Shown: piece by piece, positions 22,870 through 31,775 of the stretch | How the letters are laid out: every line of letters starts with the position of its first letter | Position numbering within the stretch: position 1 is the first letter of the stretch | Source of the DNA: Methanobacteriota archaeon | GTDB lineage: Archaea; Thermoplasmatota; Poseidoniia; Poseidoniales; Thalassarchaeaceae | Reading direction: 5' to 3' | Assembly: GCA_002698225.1 (NCBI GenBank) | Contig: NZWD01000042.1 | Location: forward strand, 1-32,107 | DNA: 32,107 nucleotides | The notes under the pieces: generated by a model | Database searches by the model: none | The model's input: the letters and a program-made list of their open reading frames with translations, nothing else | What the model was told of the DNA's origin: nothing | Translations under genes and position numbers: made by a program

Positions 22870-24960
22870 TTACCAGGTCCCAACAAATGTGCAGGAACCA
22901 TCACAGGTATCGCTGATAAGTCCCGATTCGAGATAATCGAAGGCCATGTTGTAAGCTGCTGGTAGTCCACCTAGGGCGCCGTGCGCCTGCCCGTGATAAT
23001 CCAGTGATCCGGCTAAGTTACCCTCGGGAACTGCGGGGAATCCTCCATCGAAGTACGCCACCCCTGAGCCACTGAGCGGCCCGGAATCTACCTCGATTCC
23101 CCATGGATGCCAGGCCGAGGCCTCTAGGTTACCCAATCCAGCAGTCCTAACTGCCCTATCGCAACTGAGTGTAGAAACTTGGAAATCGTTCATTGAGGTA
23201 ATGTACAGCATTTCGAACGGATGAACCATCCCCTCTAATCCCTCATTATGGAACGGCAGGAAGGTCTCAGCATCAGTAGAGTCCCAAAGCGACTGCATAG
23301 CCGCAATCATCAGCCCTCTATCATTCCTTGACGGGTAGGCAATAACCTCTGAGAACAGAATGTCAAAACTCGTATAATGTGTCGATCTCTCAATCTGGTG
23401 GGTGAAGGAGGAACCTCCCACCCAGAGAACCCCTCGGTCAACCTCGGGCACCATGGCCATTAGGGCAGGACCGCGTAGCCCGCCGAACGAAACCCCGTAG
23501 TAGTCTACATTCGACACATCGACAAGATTCGAACCTTCATGATGGAACCATTCAATGTCTGAGCACACACCTGTGAATGTCCTAATCATTGCTAGATTAT
23601 TGATTATTGACTGCATGTGCCTCTCTTGCTGATGCTGGAAGTACTCGACATTGATCAGAGAATAGGTCAGAGCGTCGTAGTCATTGTCGTGACTCCATCC
23701 CTTCCAATCGGTTCCAATCATCACTCTACCAGTCATATTTGCACTGTTACCCGAACCAGCTACCATGCCATCTCCGCTACCCATGAATCCATGCCCGAGA
23801 ACTGTCATCAGCCCAGTGCTGCCTTCATCAACGAGAACTTGAGGTATCAGAATCGTAACAACAACCTCTCTGAATTCGATGAATTCCGGTGCACCCGAAG
23901 AATCTCTACGCATAGTTGAGGGCGGAGAGTCGGACTCCATGTACTGAGGAGTTGTCACCGTCCCTCGGAGTAACCTGAATGTGGTATTATCCTCGCCGTA
24001 GTTTTCGATAACCTCGGTGATATTGCATCCTATCCCACTCTCACCCAGCCGCTGCTCCGCATCGTCTCGCATGGCGACCATGTCCTGTAGAGTAGAGGCA
24101 GTGGAGGCCGTATGGAAGAACCAAGCTGCCTGCAACTCACCCCTCTCTACACCTGCTTCGCCAAGTGCTTCAAACAGCCCCTCATACTGATTCCTTTGAC
24201 TTTCAATCTGCTCAGAGTCTGTACTCAACCCGTCTCTGAGGGCTACGAAGGCCTGAGAACCTTCTATCGCATTACCATCAGAATCTACGAGGTTGCGGTA
24301 TGCAACTCCATACGAAGCATCATGATTCAGACCCCTTACAGTACGGACATAGACGAAAGTAGGCTCGTCGTCCTGGCTCCTCTGGTCAAGCTCTACCCAG
24401 TGAGGTAGTTTCTCACCTGTAGCTAAATCAATCAATACTGTCTCGTGATCGCCACTCAGAGATTCTCCTATGCTGTTATGTCCAGCGAGTCCGGTTATGT
24501 CAGGCACAACATCAAAGGTCGTAAAAATCTGAGTCGATGGGCTGTACCCGTCCAGTCTGTTTAGCATATGGAATTCTCCTGATTCCACAGAACCAGAATC
24601 GGGTATTGCCTCGCCGGGAATGTCCAACCTGTACCCTGTAGTAGTGGCCTCATCCTGAACTAGGAAAGCGGGCGCTGGGAAAGGTAGCATGCAGTGGTGA
24701 GGGTTGACATCATCGCAGAACTCAGACTTCGAGTCCAGATTTACATCGGGCCCCTCCGGCTCAGGCTCGGCGTAAACACAGGACCTGTCCGAAACCGTTG
24801 CATCAGGGTTGTAATTCTCTGCATTTTCATCCATACAGCCAGGAATCTCTTCCGGTTCTTCCTCAATATCCGCATCACCGGCACAGCCGGATAGCAGCAT
24901 GCATGTCACTAGCAATATGGAGATTCTCGCCTTCGCCCTCTCATTCATGCCTTGCCTCAT
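22870..24960 (-). CDS. Secreted lipoprotein with Cys-rich repeat and alpha/beta-hydrolase-like domain
   Basis: From ATG 24960 (24948 is also possible) the protein starts with a signal peptide (RISILLVTCMLL) ending in a lipobox LSGC, so it is probably lipid-anchored outside the cell. An acidic stretch is followed by GCMDENAENYNPDA and DRSCVY, a short two-cysteine repeat common in marine secreted proteins. A roughly 250-residue beta-rich region precedes an alpha/beta-hydrolase-like domain: TVLGHGFMGSG as an oxyanion-type loop, YYGVSFGGLRG with the probable nucleophile Ser (GxSxGG), and a late YHGQAHGA that may give the His. Substrate unknown: an extracellular esterase, lipase or peptidase is plausible. 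It is the last gene of the rli-grpE-oxygenase run. Confidence 0.82.
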   Translation of the reverse strand: MRQGMNERAKARISILLVTCMLLSGCAGDADIEEEPEEIPGCMDENAENYNPDATVSDRSCVYAEPEPEGPDVNLDSKSEFCDDVNPHHCMLPFPAPAFLVQDEATTTGYRLDIPGEAIPDSGSVESGEFHMLNRLDGYSPSTQIFTTFDVVPDITGLAGHNSIGESLSGDHETVLIDLATGEKLPHWVELDQRSQDDEPTFVYVRTVRGLNHDASYGVAYRNLVDSDGNAIEGSQAFVALRDGLSTDSEQIESQRNQYEGLFEALGEAGVERGELQAAWFFHTASTASTLQDMVAMRDDAEQRLGESGIGCNITEVIENYGEDNTTFRLLRGTVTTPQYMESDSPPSTMRRDSSGAPEFIEFREVVVTILIPQVLVDEGSTGLMTVLGHGFMGSGDGMVAGSGNSANMTGRVMIGTDWKGWSHDNDYDALTYSLINVEYFQHQQERHMQSIINNLAMIRTFTGVCSDIEWFHHEGSNLVDVSNVDYYGVSFGGLRGPALMAMVPEVDRGVLWVGGSSFTHQIERSTHYTSFDILFSEVIAYPSRNDRGLMIAAMQSLWDSTDAETFLPFHNEGLEGMVHPFEMLYITSMNDFQVSTLSCDRAVRTAGLGNLEASAWHPWGIEVDSGPLSGSGVAYFDGGFPAVPEGNLAGSLDYHGQAHGALGGLPAAYNMAFDYLESGLISDTCDGSCTFVGTW

Positions 24961-24985
24961 GCTAGCAGGGGTTATCAATTACCCG

Positions 24986-26044
24986 TTAGGAAGTTAGCAT
25001 TCTGTGGAAGTGATGCACTCCAGTTTCTCTAGTTGGGGAATATCTCCCTCTGTCGTAAGCACCCGATTTTACCCCTCTGTGCGTCGCCTCAACGATGTCT
25101 TGGTCTTCTGCTTCCACCTTGTCGAGATCACCTCCAGCACCTGCTCCTAACTTTGAATGGTCCCAGACGAAGCCGTGGTAAACGATTCGGGTTCGGCCAA
25201 CAGAGAGTGGAATGACTAGATTGACCGACAACCCCCAGGGATAGAAGTTCAGCATCAAACCCGGGTACAGCCAGTAGTAGTATGCCGCTATTCTCTGGCC
25301 GTAATCTGGAGATGACTCAGGCAAACTGAAACAGGACTCGCTGTCTGAGGCTACTCCAATCTGTAACACTCCGCCCTCGAACAACTCGGTGCTATATGAG
25401 TCGTAATCTAGCTCCCCGTGCAAATCCCCATGGACATAAGGAATGTGAAAACCTTCGAGGTAATTATCAACATACAGCGCCCAATTAGCATCGATTTCGT
25501 AAGTACGGTGGCGCGACGGATCGTGTTGGAACGATTCTATCGGCATCCAGCCTATCCTAGCCTCAAGCTCTTCCAGACAGTCGTTGAAACGAATCGGATT
25601 ACTTCCTGCGAACAGCAGTCCTTTCCAACGCTTTAGGTCGAACGATGAAAGATCGTCAGAAAGACTAGGAAAGTCCTCGACATCTTCGAACTCCGGCATG
25701 TTGCGCATACAACCGTCTAGGCCGAAGGTCCGACCGTGGTAGCCACACTTCAGAGTCGAAGCGCTACATGCCTCTGTTGCAATGAGCATCCCGCGATGTG
25801 TACACACATTGGATAGGCACCTGATGACAGCATCTCGCGTCAGTAGCATCGGCTCGCCGACAAGTGACTCCATGTGTTCGAGTGGGAGTATGTTGTTCTC
25901 CGACAATTGATCCTCATGGGCGGCGAAGTGCCAGCATTCTTCGAAACCTGCCACTAAGTCGGTGAATGACTCCTCATCAGTGTAGAACCGGGAGGGCAGC
26001 GTATGCGCCTTTCGAATATCCGGATCAATTAGATTGGTCGTCAC
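24986..26044 (-). CDS. Rieske non-heme iron oxygenase, alpha-subunit type
   Basis: A 352-aa ring-hydroxylating-oxygenase-family protein. The Rieske [2Fe-2S] ligands are in CTHRG (Cys81, His83) and CGYHG (Cys100, His103). The catalytic domain has DNYLEGFHIPYVH with Asp193, His200 and His205 and EDQDIVEATHRG with the likely third iron ligand Asp316. The family uses O2 and electrons from a separate reductase to hydroxylate, demethylate or cleave substrates; the 'NYLEGFHIPYVH' form resembles choline/carnitine monooxygenase-like members, but the substrate is unknown. No reductase or ferredoxin gene is adjacent. GTG 26044 directly follows the grpE stop, so it is coupled to grpE. Confidence 0.92.
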   Translation of the reverse strand: MTTNLIDPDIRKAHTLPSRFYTDEESFTDLVAGFEECWHFAAHEDQLSENNILPLEHMESLVGEPMLLTRDAVIRCLSNVCTHRGMLIATEACSASTLKCGYHGRTFGLDGCMRNMPEFEDVEDFPSLSDDLSSFDLKRWKGLLFAGSNPIRFNDCLEELEARIGWMPIESFQHDPSRHRTYEIDANWALYVDNYLEGFHIPYVHGDLHGELDYDSYSTELFEGGVLQIGVASDSESCFSLPESSPDYGQRIAAYYYWLYPGLMLNFYPWGLSVNLVIPLSVGRTRIVYHGFVWDHSKLGAGAGGDLDKVEAEDQDIVEATHRGVKSGAYDRGRYSPTRETGVHHFHRMLTS

Positions 26045-26563
26045 TCACTCGTCCTCGGCCACTATCACTCTAGCAGCACGTAGGATGCGGTCATGGTACA
26101 TGTACCCGACTTCGACGATTTCGATAACCGAACCAGGTTTTTCCCCCTCTGGTACTGGGATTGTTGCTATGGCCTCCATAGTCGTTGGATCGAAGGCTGA
26201 ACCGACCTCAATCTTGATCACCCCCTCTGATTCGAGGGCTGCTCTGGCCCCCTCTAGGGTTAGTCTAACGCCCTCGCTTAGTGAATGTGAATCATCTCCC
26301 TCTCCAGCCCCTAGAGCCTTCTCAAGACTGTCGAGAAGAGGAAGCATCCTCAGAGCAAGAGACATGCCACCGTATCTGATTGCGTCTGAACGGTCACGAG
26401 CAGCCCTCTGCCTGACATTGACCATCTCTGCGGCGGAATACTGCAATTCCTTTTCCAATTCCTCCACTCTAGCCTCTAGGGCAGCCATAGGGTCAACTTC
26501 CTCCTCAAGCTCCCCCTCTTCCTTGGTCTCTACTGGCTCATCCGTCACATCATCACGTCCCAT
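26045..26563 (-). CDS. grpE: GrpE nucleotide exchange factor
   Basis: Co-chaperone that releases ADP from DnaK. The 172-aa protein has an acidic disordered start (EPVETKEEGELEEEVD), the long N-terminal coiled coil (ALEARVEELEKELQYSAAEM, then NVRQRAARDR) and the beta domain with FDPTTMEAI and the signature VEVGYMYHDRILRAARV. Its length is typical. The dnaK and dnaJ genes are not in the window, although in many prokaryotes grpE sits beside dnaK. It lies 27 bp downstream of the ABCE1 gene and abuts the Rieske oxygenase gene. Archaeal Hsp70 systems are generally thought to come from bacteria. Confidence 0.93.
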   Translation of the reverse strand: MGRDDVTDEPVETKEEGELEEEVDPMAALEARVEELEKELQYSAAEMVNVRQRAARDRSDAIRYGGMSLALRMLPLLDSLEKALGAGEGDDSHSLSEGVRLTLEGARAALESEGVIKIEVGSAFDPTTMEAIATIPVPEGEKPGSVIEIVEVGYMYHDRILRAARVIVAEDE

Positions 26564-26590
26564 TCCACATTCAATAATCCGATGGTCATC

Positions 26591-28369
26591 CTATTCTGCG
26601 TAGAAGTACTCGCCAGAAGCCTTCTGCTCCCTGTCTTTTACGCTATCAGTCTTGTTGATTCTCGGGCGATGTGAGTCATGGTCACGACGGAAGGTGACAC
26701 CAACTTCTGAAAGGAATCTGTTCATACCTTTTCTGAGGCTTAGAGGTCCTATAGCATCACCATTCTGCCCCCCCTCGCCCTCGAATACTAGAAGAGAATC
26801 AGAGACGATATCGATGAAATAGATATCATGGTCGATAACCATGGCCGCCTTCTCGTTGCTTTCCATGGTACGACGGATTGCCTTGGCAGCTTCCATCCTA
26901 GCATTCGCATCAAGATGGGCGCTAGGCTCGTCCAGTAGGTACAAATCAGCCTCCTTACCTAAGCAGATAGCTATGCTGACAGCCTGCAACTCGCCTCCTG
27001 ACAACTTCTTCGCGCGCAACTCCAGCATCCTGTCGACCTGTAGTGTGCGAATAACCTGAGTGTTGAATTCACCCGTCCTCCACTTGTTGCCAAGTTCGGT
27101 GTCTAACCAGTCCTGCACAGTCCCCTCAAAGTCGGTATTCACATGCTGGGGTTTGTAGGAGACCTTCGCATCCATCGTGCACCAGCCTTCATCAGGGTCA
27201 ATTTCTCCAGCGATAATCTTGACCAGAGTGGTCTTACCAGTAGCATTAGGACCGACGACCCCAACCACTTCAGCCGACTTCACCTCTCCTTCACCGGTCT
27301 CAAGTCTGAAGTCCCCGAGAGTCTTCTCAATCCCGCCCCACTTCAGTATTGGCGAGCCAATATCCTCGCCCCTAGTACGCCCTCTGAGGAAGCTAATCGG
27401 TTTGTCGCGAATTCTGATGTTCTCCTCAGGGAGAAAACCATCGAGATAGGAGTTGATGGCAGTTCTGGTCGAGCGTGGAGGAGTGAAAATCCCGTAGGCT
27501 GCACGCTCACCATACACAACATGAAGGAGGCCGCACAGAACATCGAGGATTGCAAGGTCGTGCTCGACCACTAGGACCCTTTTTCCTTTCTCAGCAAGGT
27601 CTTGGATGATCTTGACTACTCGCATCCTCTCATGGATGTCCAAGTATGAAGAAGGCTCATCGAAGAAGTATACTTCAGCCTCTTTGAGCAGGGTTGCACA
27701 GATTGCCACACGTTGCAACTCTCCACCTGACAGACCTCCGAGTTTGCGCCCTAGGACATGATTGATGGCGAGCAGTTCTGCATACTCTTGCAATTGATCT
27801 CTGTCATCCACCCGCTCGAGCAGTTCCCTTACATCGCCATCAAATATCTTCGGCAACTTATCGATATACTGCGGTTTGACTGCTATACTCACTCCTTCTG
27901 AGGCTACTAGACTCAGGTAGTCTCGCAACTCACCTCTAGGAAATGATTCCAGGACTTCCTCCCATTCTCTCGAGTTAATGGTCCAGTCTCCGAGATTAGG
28001 TTGAATCGTACCTGCCAGCAGATTGACCGCCGTTGACTTGCCCATCCCATTGGGCCCTAGGATTCCAACCACCTGCTCCTCTCTCGGAGCAGGGAGTCGG
28101 AACAGGCGGAATCCATTCTCTCCGTAGCGATGAGTCATCTCGCCATCCAACTCCTCTGGGAGATTGGTTATGATGAGAGCATCGAAGGGGCATTTCACAA
28201 CGCAGATTCCGCAGCCAATGCACAATGGTTCAGAGACAAGGGGCTTCCCGCTCGAGTCATCCAGAACTATGCACTCAATGCCGTTTCGAACAGGTGGGCA
28301 AAATGCCCAGCACTCCGCATTGCACTTCTTGGGCTGGCAGCGATCTTCGAGTAGAACTGCAACCCTCAT
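26591..28369 (-). CDS. rli: Ribosome recycling ATPase ABCE1 (RNase L inhibitor homologue)
   Basis: Soluble twin-ATPase that splits terminated ribosomes. The N-terminal double [4Fe-4S] domain has eight cysteines (11, 16, 20, 24, 50, 53, 56, 60). NBD1 has Walker A GPNGMGKS (105-112), signature LSGGE (213-217) and Walker B FFDEPSSYLD (235-244). NBD2 has GPNATGKT (373-380), LSGGE (456-460) and LLDEPSAHLD (478-487). At 592 aa it is full length, and the hinge helices between the domains are recognisable. ATG 28369 gives the family start MRVAVLL. An AT-rich box lies 20-30 bases upstream. Confidence 0.96.
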   Translation of the reverse strand: MRVAVLLEDRCQPKKCNAECWAFCPPVRNGIECIVLDDSSGKPLVSEPLCIGCGICVVKCPFDALIITNLPEELDGEMTHRYGENGFRLFRLPAPREEQVVGILGPNGMGKSTAVNLLAGTIQPNLGDWTINSREWEEVLESFPRGELRDYLSLVASEGVSIAVKPQYIDKLPKIFDGDVRELLERVDDRDQLQEYAELLAINHVLGRKLGGLSGGELQRVAICATLLKEAEVYFFDEPSSYLDIHERMRVVKIIQDLAEKGKRVLVVEHDLAILDVLCGLLHVVYGERAAYGIFTPPRSTRTAINSYLDGFLPEENIRIRDKPISFLRGRTRGEDIGSPILKWGGIEKTLGDFRLETGEGEVKSAEVVGVVGPNATGKTTLVKIIAGEIDPDEGWCTMDAKVSYKPQHVNTDFEGTVQDWLDTELGNKWRTGEFNTQVIRTLQVDRMLELRAKKLSGGELQAVSIAICLGKEADLYLLDEPSAHLDANARMEAAKAIRRTMESNEKAAMVIDHDIYFIDIVSDSLLVFEGEGGQNGDAIGPLSLRKGMNRFLSEVGVTFRRDHDSHRPRINKTDSVKDREQKASGEYFYAE

Positions 28370-28387
28370 GCTCTTTACCCCGTGATG

Positions 28388-28400
28388 AATTATTCAATAC
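28388..28400 (-). promoter_or_regulatory. Possible TATA-like promoter element for rli
   Basis: On the minus strand GTATTGAATAATT sits about 20-30 bases before the rli start codon. It is the most AT-rich stretch of an otherwise GC-richer gap, which is the right place for an archaeal TATA box on a leaderless or short-leader mRNA. Prediction by eye only. Confidence 0.35.
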
Positions 28401-28436
28401 TTCTTCCATTGGCTAGCCGTCGGCAGCCGCTTCTGC

Positions 28437-29690
28437 TCAGAGAGCGAGAAAGCGGTAGCGGATGTATACATACGCGGCGAAAACCATCTTTTCGGTCTTT
28501 GAGAGTTGCACCCTCTCGGTGAAAACATCGCCACCATTCTTCTCGATCTTCTTGAGTATTGATTGATAGAAAGTAGCCATTGCTGCGGGTGAATACCGCG
28601 ACCTACGATCGAGAAGCGGGAGCAGTTTGAATGCCTTCTCCTTGTATTGATTGCATTTCTCTATGTACTCCTCGACGAAAGGCTTCCAGCCGGGATGTTC
28701 TAGCAACCCGATTCCACTCTTCACATCATCCTCAGAGATGCCGTACTTGGCGAGATCATCGAGCGGCAGGTATATTCTGTCTCTTTCTGCATCCTCAGCG
28801 ACATCTCTCAGGATGTTGGTGAGCTGCATGAAAACGCCCCACGACTCAGCATATTCTCTCGCTCGATGGTCGTCGTAGCCGTAGATTTCGATGCAGACCA
28901 GTCCAACAGTTGAGGCGACCCTGTAGCAGTAAGAGTACAGATCCTCAAAGGTCTGGTATCGGTTGCGGTGGAAGTCATCTTCCATTCCACTAATCATGTC
29001 GTCGAGGAACTGACGAGGGAGTGAGAAATTCTCCACTGTATCCTTCATCGCCATAAAGATAGGATCGGTCGAGGTCACATCATCGTAAGCGCTGGATAAC
29101 TTCTTCCTATAGTAGAACAACTGCGACATCTTGTCATTGTAGGTGGATCGCTCAACGACAGGGCGACCGGGGCTCAGTGACTCAATCTGCTCACGATAAT
29201 CTACAGATTCCTTCTCCTCAGAGGAACCCCCGGGAAAGATATCTTCGTAATCTCCATCGGCTATGTCGTCAGCCCTGCGGCAGAAGGCATAGTAGGCCAT
29301 TATCGCCCTTCTCTCATAGTCTGGTAGATACTTGAACGAATGATAGAAATTGCCAGCCTCCCTTCTTGTTAACTCCTCGCAGTAGTCGTAAGCGGTGTCA
29401 ATCATCTCTTGAGGAACCTCGGGCTCAGTCCAGATTGCAGCATCGATGTGCCTGAACGGATTAACCAATTCTCCTCTAGTTCCGATTACACCCATAAACA
29501 GGGCCCCTTCCCTGACGGCTTCGAGTGCGGTGATACTGATTACGCGAACAGCCTCCTTGGTTATGGTGACTGCAGATCGAACTCTCTCTAGGCCACTGGC
29601 AGGGACCTCGTCATAGTCATACACAGATATGCTACGCTCATCGTACTCCGAGCCCCCAAGGGCCGAACCGGATTGCTGCTGCCGTGGCAT
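28437..29690 (-). CDS. crtB: Phytoene/squalene synthase family enzyme (CrtB-like) with N-terminal extension
   Basis: Joins two prenyl diphosphates head to head; members make phytoene from GGPP or squalene-type C30 products. Both Asp-rich motifs are present: CRRADDIADGD and NILRDVAEDAERDR. Also visible are NFYHSFKYLP and a RVASTVGLVCIEIYG helix as in CrtB. Before the catalytic fold there are about 100 extra residues with no recognised domain: a polar start rich in Gln, Ser and Asp, then an amphipathic stretch (AVRVISITALEAVREGALFM). ATG 29690 is chosen; GTG 29732 would add 14 residues. It lies downstream of a second synthase on the same strand. Phytoene synthase is the better guess than squalene synthase, but product size is not certain. 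Confidence 0.85.
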   Translation of the reverse strand: MPRQQQSGSALGGSEYDERSISVYDYDEVPASGLERVRSAVTITKEAVRVISITALEAVREGALFMGVIGTRGELVNPFRHIDAAIWTEPEVPQEMIDTAYDYCEELTRREAGNFYHSFKYLPDYERRAIMAYYAFCRRADDIADGDYEDIFPGGSSEEKESVDYREQIESLSPGRPVVERSTYNDKMSQLFYYRKKLSSAYDDVTSTDPIFMAMKDTVENFSLPRQFLDDMISGMEDDFHRNRYQTFEDLYSYCYRVASTVGLVCIEIYGYDDHRAREYAESWGVFMQLTNILRDVAEDAERDRIYLPLDDLAKYGISEDDVKSGIGLLEHPGWKPFVEEYIEKCNQYKEKAFKLLPLLDRRSRYSPAAMATFYQSILKKIEKNGGDVFTERVQLSKTEKMVFAAYVYIRYRFLAL

Positions 29691-29788
29691 TCTGCTCGTG
29701 GCTAGCGACCAGAGCCCACCTTTGAAACTCACCCTCGGGCGCGCGAGACATGCGTCAAAGCATCAACATCAGCGCAGTGGCACGAAAA

Positions 29789-30811
29789 TCAACTTCGCCC
29801 AGCCATTCCGGCTCTGTTTAGCAATTTTGAACTGGAACCTGGGAAGGGTACGGCCACAGCGACCTGCTTGAGAACCTCTTTAATCTCGTCCCTAGATATC
29901 TTGATTCGCTCTTCTGGATTGAGTACATTACCCAACCTTAACTTCTCAAGGGTCCTGTATGCAATTAATACGGGAAGCATGCATGCTCCGCGAAGTCTGA
30001 ATTGCGAGTGTGGCAGCATCCCGATGTATTCTATAGCGGCTTCGAGATGATCTGCGGTCAAATCCAGATATCGAGAGTACAATGGTCTGAATCTCTCAAT
30101 ATTACCGGGTTCTAAGAGATCCGAGGCAGAGAGTTCGAATTCAGACAAGACTGGAGAGGGGATGTAACAGCGTCCCATTGCCAAATCCTCGGGTATATCG
30201 CGCAGGATGTTAATCATCTGCAACGCCTTGCCAAATCGAACAGCTAAATCGTAGATTCTAACCTTATCCTCCTCTCCAAGATCGAACAAGTGCCCCAATG
30301 AAACGCTGGTCCAGAACTCACCTACGCTACCGGCCACGCGGTAGGCGTAGTCATCTAGCTCGGAATCATCCTGCAGTGATACCATGTTCTCCGAACTCGC
30401 GTCGGAAAACCTCTCTAAATCGAGTGTCTGACCACTGATGATTATGTCTAGGCAGCGCCTGATTCGATTTTGATCCTCATCCGAGAATCTACTCAAACAG
30501 GAGACCGACGATTCCACTACCTCTAGTAACCTCGCCTCAGCGGGATTACGCTGTACTGCGGACAACTTGCTCAAATCCGGTAGCTCTTCTTCGGCCCCTT
30601 GGACGAAGTCGCCGTACTGTTTGAGCCAGCCAAGTCTGTCGGAGGTAGAGCCTCGTTCTGAGTCTGCTATAGTGTCAGAAGTTCTAGCTAGAAGGTACAG
30701 TAGCCCGACCTGAGACCGAATCTTCGATGGGAGCTTACCAAGACTGAGGTAGAAAGATCTCGAAGTACCCTCGAGTATCTTGTCCAACTCCGGGTTGAGC
30801 AACTCGGCCAT
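29789..30811 (-). CDS. Squalene/phytoene synthase family enzyme (second paralogue)
   Basis: A 340-aa head-to-head prenyl synthase. The N-terminal SRSFYLSLGKLP and YLLARTSDTIADSE resemble squalene synthases and their bacterial relatives ('YLLaRt.DTiaD'). The Asp motifs DTIAD (46-50) and DIPED (205-209) are intact, with QMINILRD and the following GRCYIP conserved. It is clearly different from the neighbouring CrtB-like protein, so the two probably make different products, for example squalene here and phytoene there; that split is inference. ATG 30811 is preceded by GGGAG and, just upstream, a perfect palindrome. It follows sucD by 34 bp. Confidence 0.88.
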   Translation of the reverse strand: MAELLNPELDKILEGTSRSFYLSLGKLPSKIRSQVGLLYLLARTSDTIADSERGSTSDRLGWLKQYGDFVQGAEEELPDLSKLSAVQRNPAEARLLEVVESSVSCLSRFSDEDQNRIRRCLDIIISGQTLDLERFSDASSENMVSLQDDSELDDYAYRVAGSVGEFWTSVSLGHLFDLGEEDKVRIYDLAVRFGKALQMINILRDIPEDLAMGRCYIPSPVLSEFELSASDLLEPGNIERFRPLYSRYLDLTADHLEAAIEYIGMLPHSQFRLRGACMLPVLIAYRTLEKLRLGNVLNPEERIKISRDEIKEVLKQVAVAVPFPGSSSKLLNRAGMAGRS

Positions 30812-30821
30812 ACTATCTCCC

Positions 30822-30840
30822 GTGTCGGCTCAGCCGACAC
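30822..30840. promoter_or_regulatory. Perfect 19-base palindrome between sucD and the squalene-synthase-like gene
   Basis: GTGTCGGCT, one central base, then AGCCGACAC: 9-bp arms, or an 8-bp stem with a TCA/TGA loop. It occupies most of the 34-bp gap, beginning six bases after the sucD stop and ending about ten bases before the next start codon. On the minus strand it is followed by GGGAG and then the ATG. It could be an RNA hairpin that ends or attenuates sucCD transcription or shields the 3' end, or a dyad protein-binding site. There is no U-tract. Confidence 0.55.
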
Positions 30841-30845
30841 ATCAT

Positions 30846-31775
30846 CTAAGACTCTCGCAGTCCGGCTTCTACCAAGACTCGTAACAAAACCTCTCCAATC
30901 TTAGAGGGATCTCTAGCTATGTGAATACCTGCCGCCTCGAATGCAGCAAACTTCTCCTCAGCGGTACCTTTCCCTCCAGAGATGATGGCGCCTGCGTGAC
31001 CCATTCTCTTGCCAGGTGGAGCAGTCGCCCCGGCCACGAAGCCGACAATCGGCTTGCTGAAGTTGTCTGCGACCCAAGCCGCTGCATCCTCCTCGGCAGT
31101 ACCACCAATCTCGCCAATCATCACGACTGCCTCAGTCTCAGGGTCTTCCTCGAAAGCCGCTAGGCAGTCGATGAATCCGGTTCCACTGACAGGGTCGCCA
31201 CCAATTCCGATACATGTGGTCTGACCTTCACCTACACTCATCGTCTGAGCCACTGCCTCGTATGTGAGCGTACCAGATTTTGAGATTATACCGATTCTGC
31301 CCTTGGCGTGGATGTATCCAGGCATGATTCCGACCTTGCAACCCCCATCTTCTCCGGGGGTGATGATTCCCGGACAGTTTGGACCAATCAGCCTGATTCC
31401 GGGTATCTTTGAGATATGTCCGACGCATCGGACCATATCGAGGGTTGGGATGCCCTCAGTGATACAAACTATCAATCCCCCTCCCTTGATTTCATTGAAC
31501 GCATCGGCAGCTTCGATGATTGCCGAGGCCGCGAATCTAGCTGGTACGTAAATCACGCTAACATCAGCATCAGTTTGGGAGATTGCTTCTGACATGCCAT
31601 TGAACACAGGGACATCACGACCGGGTAGTTCAACCACCTGCCCTCCCTTGCCGGGGGTGACTCCACCTACCACATCGGTTCCGTACTCTATCATCCGGGT
31701 AGCGTGAAATGTGCCTTGACTTCCAGTGATGCCCTGAACTAGGACTTTGCTCGCTTCATCAATCCAGATGCTCAA
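30846..31775 (-). CDS. sucD: Succinyl-CoA synthetase alpha subunit
   Basis: Carries the phosphohistidine of succinate-CoA ligase (NDP-forming), the TCA step that makes ATP or GTP from succinyl-CoA. The CoA-binding Rossmann start has [12 protein letters not shown] (13-24), followed by [12 protein letters not shown] (131-142) and the phosphohistidine motif KRMGHAGAI with His260. The length of 309 aa is slightly above the usual ~290. The start is TTG 31775, overlapping the sucC stop as TTGA; no other start would preserve the first strand. SucC is directly upstream. Confidence 0.95.
   Translation of the reverse strand: MSIWIDEASKVLVQGITGSQGTFHATRMIEYGTDVVGGVTPGKGGQVVELPGRDVPVFNGMSEAISQTDADVSVIYVPARFAASAIIEAADAFNEIKGGGLIVCITEGIPTLDMVRCVGHISKIPGIRLIGPNCPGIITPGEDGGCKVGIMPGYIHAKGRIGIISKSGTLTYEAVAQTMSVGEGQTTCIGIGGDPVSGTGFIDCLAAFEEDPETEAVVMIGEIGGTAEEDAAAWVADNFSKPIVGFVAGATAPPGKRMGHAGAIISGGKGTAEEKFAAFEAAGIHIARDPSKIGEVLLRVLVEAGLRES

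Noticed and set aside
26045-26563. A dnaK-dnaJ-grpE chaperone operon.
   Set aside because: Only grpE is present; the flanking genes are ABCE1 and a Rieske oxygenase.
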